A DNA stretch of 62,348 bases from Paenibacillus kobensis NBRC 15729 (GTDB lineage Bacteria; Bacillota; Bacilli; Paenibacillales; Paenibacillaceae), in contig NZ_BILZ01000034.1 of NCBI RefSeq assembly GCF_004000825.1, positions 1 through 62,348 of the forward strand, given 5' to 3'. Below the pieces are notes generated by a model, which was given only the letters and a program-made list of their open reading frames with translations, was not told where the DNA came from and did not search any database. The position numbers and the translations under genes are program-made. This document shows positions 60,179 through 62,348 of the stretch, piece after piece. How positions within the stretch are numbered: the stretch's first letter is position 1; each line of letters begins with the position of its first letter.

Positions 60179-60638
60179 TATGAAGAATCCATTAGCAAGC
60201 TAGATGAACGCATCGAACAATACATCGCAAGCTACAAAGAAGAAATGGATCTCATGCAGACCATCCCAGGGGTCAAGAGAACAACCGCTGCGAGCATTCT
60301 TGCCGAGATGGGAACAACATGGAGCAACTCCCTACAGCTGCTCACTTAACCTCATGGGCAGGGGGAGCGCCGGGAAACCACGAAAGCGCTGGTCAAAAAA
60401 AGTACCCGGGCAGTAAAAGGCAATCCTCACATTAAAGTCGCATTATGCGAAGCAGCTTGGGCGGCATCTAAAACTCGAAATACTCGGTTATCTGTTAAGT
60501 TCTGGTCGATAGCCTCACGTCGCGGTAAGAAGAAAGCGCTCGTCGCTCTGGCAAAAAAAGATGCTAGTCATCCTCTACCACATGCTTAAAACGAAGCAAG
60601 GCTACTTGGAGAACATGCCCGCCAGACCCCTAAACTAA
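60179..60638 (+). pseudogene. IS110-family transposase, 5'-truncated and frameshifted
   Basis: The translated pieces match the C-terminal half of an IS110/IS116 transposase: DERIEQYIASYKEEMDLMQT then IPGVKRTTAASILAEMG, LPTAAHLTSWAGGAPGNHES, KGNPHIKVALCEAAWAAS, RLSVKFWSIASRRGKKKALV and MLVILYHMLKTKQ. Joining them needs frame changes at about 60318, at an A-run near 60397 and at an A-run near 60560. The catalytic N-terminal half is missing. No terminal repeats were seen. Confidence 0.88.
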
Positions 60639-60780
60639 TAAGTATTAACTGAAATATTTGTAAGCTAAATATGGAATCGAAAAATTCGTTTCCCGAGCAT
60701 CCTATTGCTATTTTCCAGAACCCTCCGCGCCCTTCAAACACGATATCCTTCATCCGTGCGTTATTCTTTTCACAGAAAAA

Positions 60781-60822
60781 TAAAAGTGCCGAAAAGTCCG
60801 TTGGACTTTCTCGACACTCTGA
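60781..60822 (-). terminator. Terminator of the decayed surface-protein gene
   Basis: AGTGCCGAAAAGTCC pairs with GGACTTTCTCGACACT (one or two mismatches), followed by TTTATTTTTC on the minus strand. It lies 50 bases past the pseudogene stop. Confidence 0.75.
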
Positions 60823-60871
60823 GGCAGACGTAATCGGTTGCCTTTCTTCATCTCTATATTCTTACATCCTA

Positions 60872-61065
60872 TTACTTCGCCGGAGCAACCGTTAATTCGC
60901 TCTCCTTGCTTCGGTTACCCGCAGCATCCGTCAAGAACACCGACAGCTACTCGCCTGCGGCCAGCGGCGGAACTTTCACAAGGACCCCCCGTTAGAATCC
61001 GCCTTCGCTCGATAGACGCCGCTAAGCCGAAATAACCATGACGGTGCTCGAAGGCCCCTGTTCCC
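60872..61065 (-). pseudogene. C-terminal remnant of a secreted Ig-like-repeat protein
   Basis: Minus-strand fragments read VYRAKADSNGG, LVKVPPLAAGE, stop, LSVFLTDAAGNRSKESELTV and APAK before a TAA. This is the usual end of a bacterial Ig-like or fibronectin-type domain protein. An in-frame TAG and a shift at a G-run break the frame. The terminator that follows supports an origin as a real gene. Confidence 0.65.
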
Positions 61066-61134
61066 TTTCCTTCTGTAATGCGGTTGATTACCTTTCAGGC
61101 AGACCGGCTGTGAACCATAATAAATCTTCGAACA

Positions 61135-61518
61135 TTACTGATGTAAGCTATTGAAGATCTGTTGTTGTTCTTGTGTATAAGCACTTAAGTCATTACTAAC
61201 TTTTATTTCATTCCGTTTTATATCCAATAGCAAATACCTGCCTGTATCGTCTAAAAAATATGCAAATTCCCCCTCTACCTTATAAGATAAGATGTTCTCT
61301 GCTACATTTTTTTTTAAAATATCTTGTTCTTGATGATTGTACAAAGTAATAATTTTCCTTTTCTCATCAAAATTATAACCTCTCTGTAATTCGAATGTCC
61401 CATCTCCAAACATCTTTACTGTATCTTTCCCTTTCGAGTACTTATATTCTGTATGAGTCTGTGAACAGGAAACCAGAATTAAACAAACCAAAATAAAGAT
61501 AACTGATTTTTGCAGCAT
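61135..61518 (-). CDS. Small lipoprotein, putative immunity partner of the Rhs protein
   Basis: 127 residues from the ATG at 61518, whose GAGGTGA ribosome site overlaps the stop of the rhs gene. The signal ends in the lipobox LVSC-SQ. The mature part of about 110 residues has no family I recognise. It is acidic-basic mixed with a beta-rich feel (MFGDGTFELQRG, GEFAYFLDDTGRYLLLDIKR). Position directly behind an Rhs C-terminus is the standard place for an immunity gene. A membrane-anchored location would fit a toxin acting in or outside the membrane. GC content is much lower than in the sugar modules. Confidence 0.7.
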   Translation of the reverse strand: MLQKSVIFILVCLILVSCSQTHTEYKYSKGKDTVKMFGDGTFELQRGYNFDEKRKIITLYNHQEQDILKKNVAENILSYKVEGEFAYFLDDTGRYLLLDIKRNEIKVSNDLSAYTQEQQQIFNSLHQ

Positions 61519-61528
61519 ATTTATCACC

Positions 61529-62348
61529 TCAATTTATTGTATCATGAACCACTATTGTTGTTGTGAATTGGTTTATTGCAGTAGTCTCTTGACTTAAAAA
61601 TGCAAGATCGTTACCAAACCAAAACATTAATTGGTCAAGATCACCTTGAGTTAGATACGGCAGTAAATTTTCCCATTTAAAATCATATACATCACTAAAT
61701 GCTGCTGTTACCTTCCAAGCCCCATCTTGTTGCCTCTCTCCATATATTTTAAAATATGCATTGTGGATCGCAGCCTTTAGATCTCCACTCTCAAAACTAA
61801 GACTTGAGTCTTTGTAAAAATAACCATCTTTTTTTGCTTGCTCACTATTTAATAAGCTACCTAATAATTGTTTATATTCAGCAGATTCCTTCACAAGATT
61901 AACTTCATACGATGACTGATCATTTAAAAGTAAATCAGATGGTTTATCTTGAAGAGAATGTCTTAGCAACTCTCCTGTTAAATAGAATCCTTTGCTTTCA
62001 ATAAACTGAGGGACCAGTACGTCCTTCCATACCTGCCTCTGAATATACTGTTGTTGGTCATTAAGTGTACCTACAACCCAGTTAGCTCCTTTTTTTATTT
62101 TCTTCCACACTGACGGTATAGATACCTTTACTGCGCCTGACGGATCAGTATACCCTAGCGGATTATTCTCCACATACGTATACAAATTTAAACTCAGCGG
62201 ATTCGTCAGTTCCCCTTCATACGTATCCTCATTAATAAACCGCCCCATGCTTGGGTCATACCAACGAGCCCTCAAATATTGCAACCCCGTTGTCTTATCC
62301 CACATCTCGCCTGAGTAGCCAAATGAATTTTCAACTGGGTCAGTCACG
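61529..62348 (-). CDS. C-terminal part of an Rhs-family polymorphic toxin, 5' end outside the window
   Basis: 272 residues are visible and the frame is open at the right edge. About residues 10-70 are the conserved Rhs-associated core: FGYSGEMWDKTTGLQYLRAR, YDPSMGRFINEDTYEG, NPLSLNLYTYVENNPLGYTD and PSG. The remaining 200 residues are the variable tip, which contains GDLKAAIHNAYFKIYGE and AFSDVYDFKWENL but no nuclease or deaminase signature that I recognise. It is followed by a lipoprotein gene with a coupled ribosome site. Low GC and the adjacent IS remnant suggest acquisition by transfer. Confidence 0.85.
   Translation of the reverse strand, partial: VTDPVENSFGYSGEMWDKTTGLQYLRARWYDPSMGRFINEDTYEGELTNPLSLNLYTYVENNPLGYTDPSGAVKVSIPSVWKKIKKGANWVVGTLNDQQQYIQRQVWKDVLVPQFIESKGFYLTGELLRHSLQDKPSDLLLNDQSSYEVNLVKESAEYKQLLGSLLNSEQAKKDGYFYKDSSLSFESGDLKAAIHNAYFKIYGERQQDGAWKVTAAFSDVYDFKWENLLPYLTQGDLDQLMFWFGNDLAFLSQETTAINQFTTTIVVHDTIN

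Noticed and set aside
60204-60416. 70-codon plus-strand frame
   Set aside because: It is out of frame with the IS110 transposase remnant that explains this DNA.

Overview
The window looks like a chromosomal stretch of a spore-forming, carbohydrate-scavenging Gram-positive of the Paenibacillus type. The basis is family content: an S-layer (SLH) protein, YesM/YesN two-component pairs with AraC-type output domains, Lpl/Ytc-type ABC sugar importers, PrkA, a YhcN/YlaJ sporulation lipoprotein and YmaF. Strong AGGAGG ribosome binding sites and moderately high GC agree. No rRNA, tRNA or CRISPR array was found. Nearly all genes are on the minus strand.

Layout. 1-1481: 3'-truncated SLH protein with a GNPGENPG repeat tail. 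Module A (8793 to 1650): two permeases, a binding lipoprotein, then YesN and YesM in one direction. Module B (9059-13535): GH30 and GH3 glycosidases divergent from an AraC regulator. 13859-23100: a sporulation/envelope and housekeeping stretch (YhcN-like lipoprotein, polysaccharide deacetylase, YtkA-like lipoprotein, YmaF, the transglutaminase/alpha-E/ATP-grasp cassette, a MATE transporter, a methyltransferase). Module C (33793 to 23470): YesM-YesN, then binding protein, two permeases and a GH31 glycosidase. 34032-40452: PrkA, a DUF2161-type protein, an aminotransferase-fold protein lacking its PLP lysine, and a GH4 alpha-galactosidase. Module D (50589 to 40460): YesM-YesN, binding protein, two permeases, a secreted beta-helix/ricin-lectin protein, then a FucU mutarotase. 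Module E (50706-59485): an AraC regulator, and on the other strand a fuconolactonase-like amidohydrolase, an aldo/keto reductase, a GH36 alpha-galactosidase, two permeases and a binding protein. 59486-61134 is a decayed zone with an IS110 remnant and a surface-protein remnant. 61135-62348 is AT-rich and carries the end of an Rhs protein with a putative immunity lipoprotein.

How the genes fit together. Modules A, C, D and E each pair a dedicated importer with a sensor/regulator and, in C-E, with glycosidases or catabolic enzymes. None encodes an ATPase, so they probably share an MsmX-type ATPase encoded elsewhere. D and E together suggest use of an L-fucose- and alpha-galactose-containing glycan: a secreted beta-helix enzyme, a fucose mutarotase, a sugar dehydrogenase, a lactonase and GH36/GH4 enzymes. 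Two catabolite-repression (cre-like) sequences sit at the D and E transport genes.

The most distinctive non-coding content is a roughly 140-bp palindromic element present three times with paired base changes that preserve its stems, a second family of nested inverted repeats at 29862-30314, and an array of TTGTA-N-TACAA dyads at 37355-37548.
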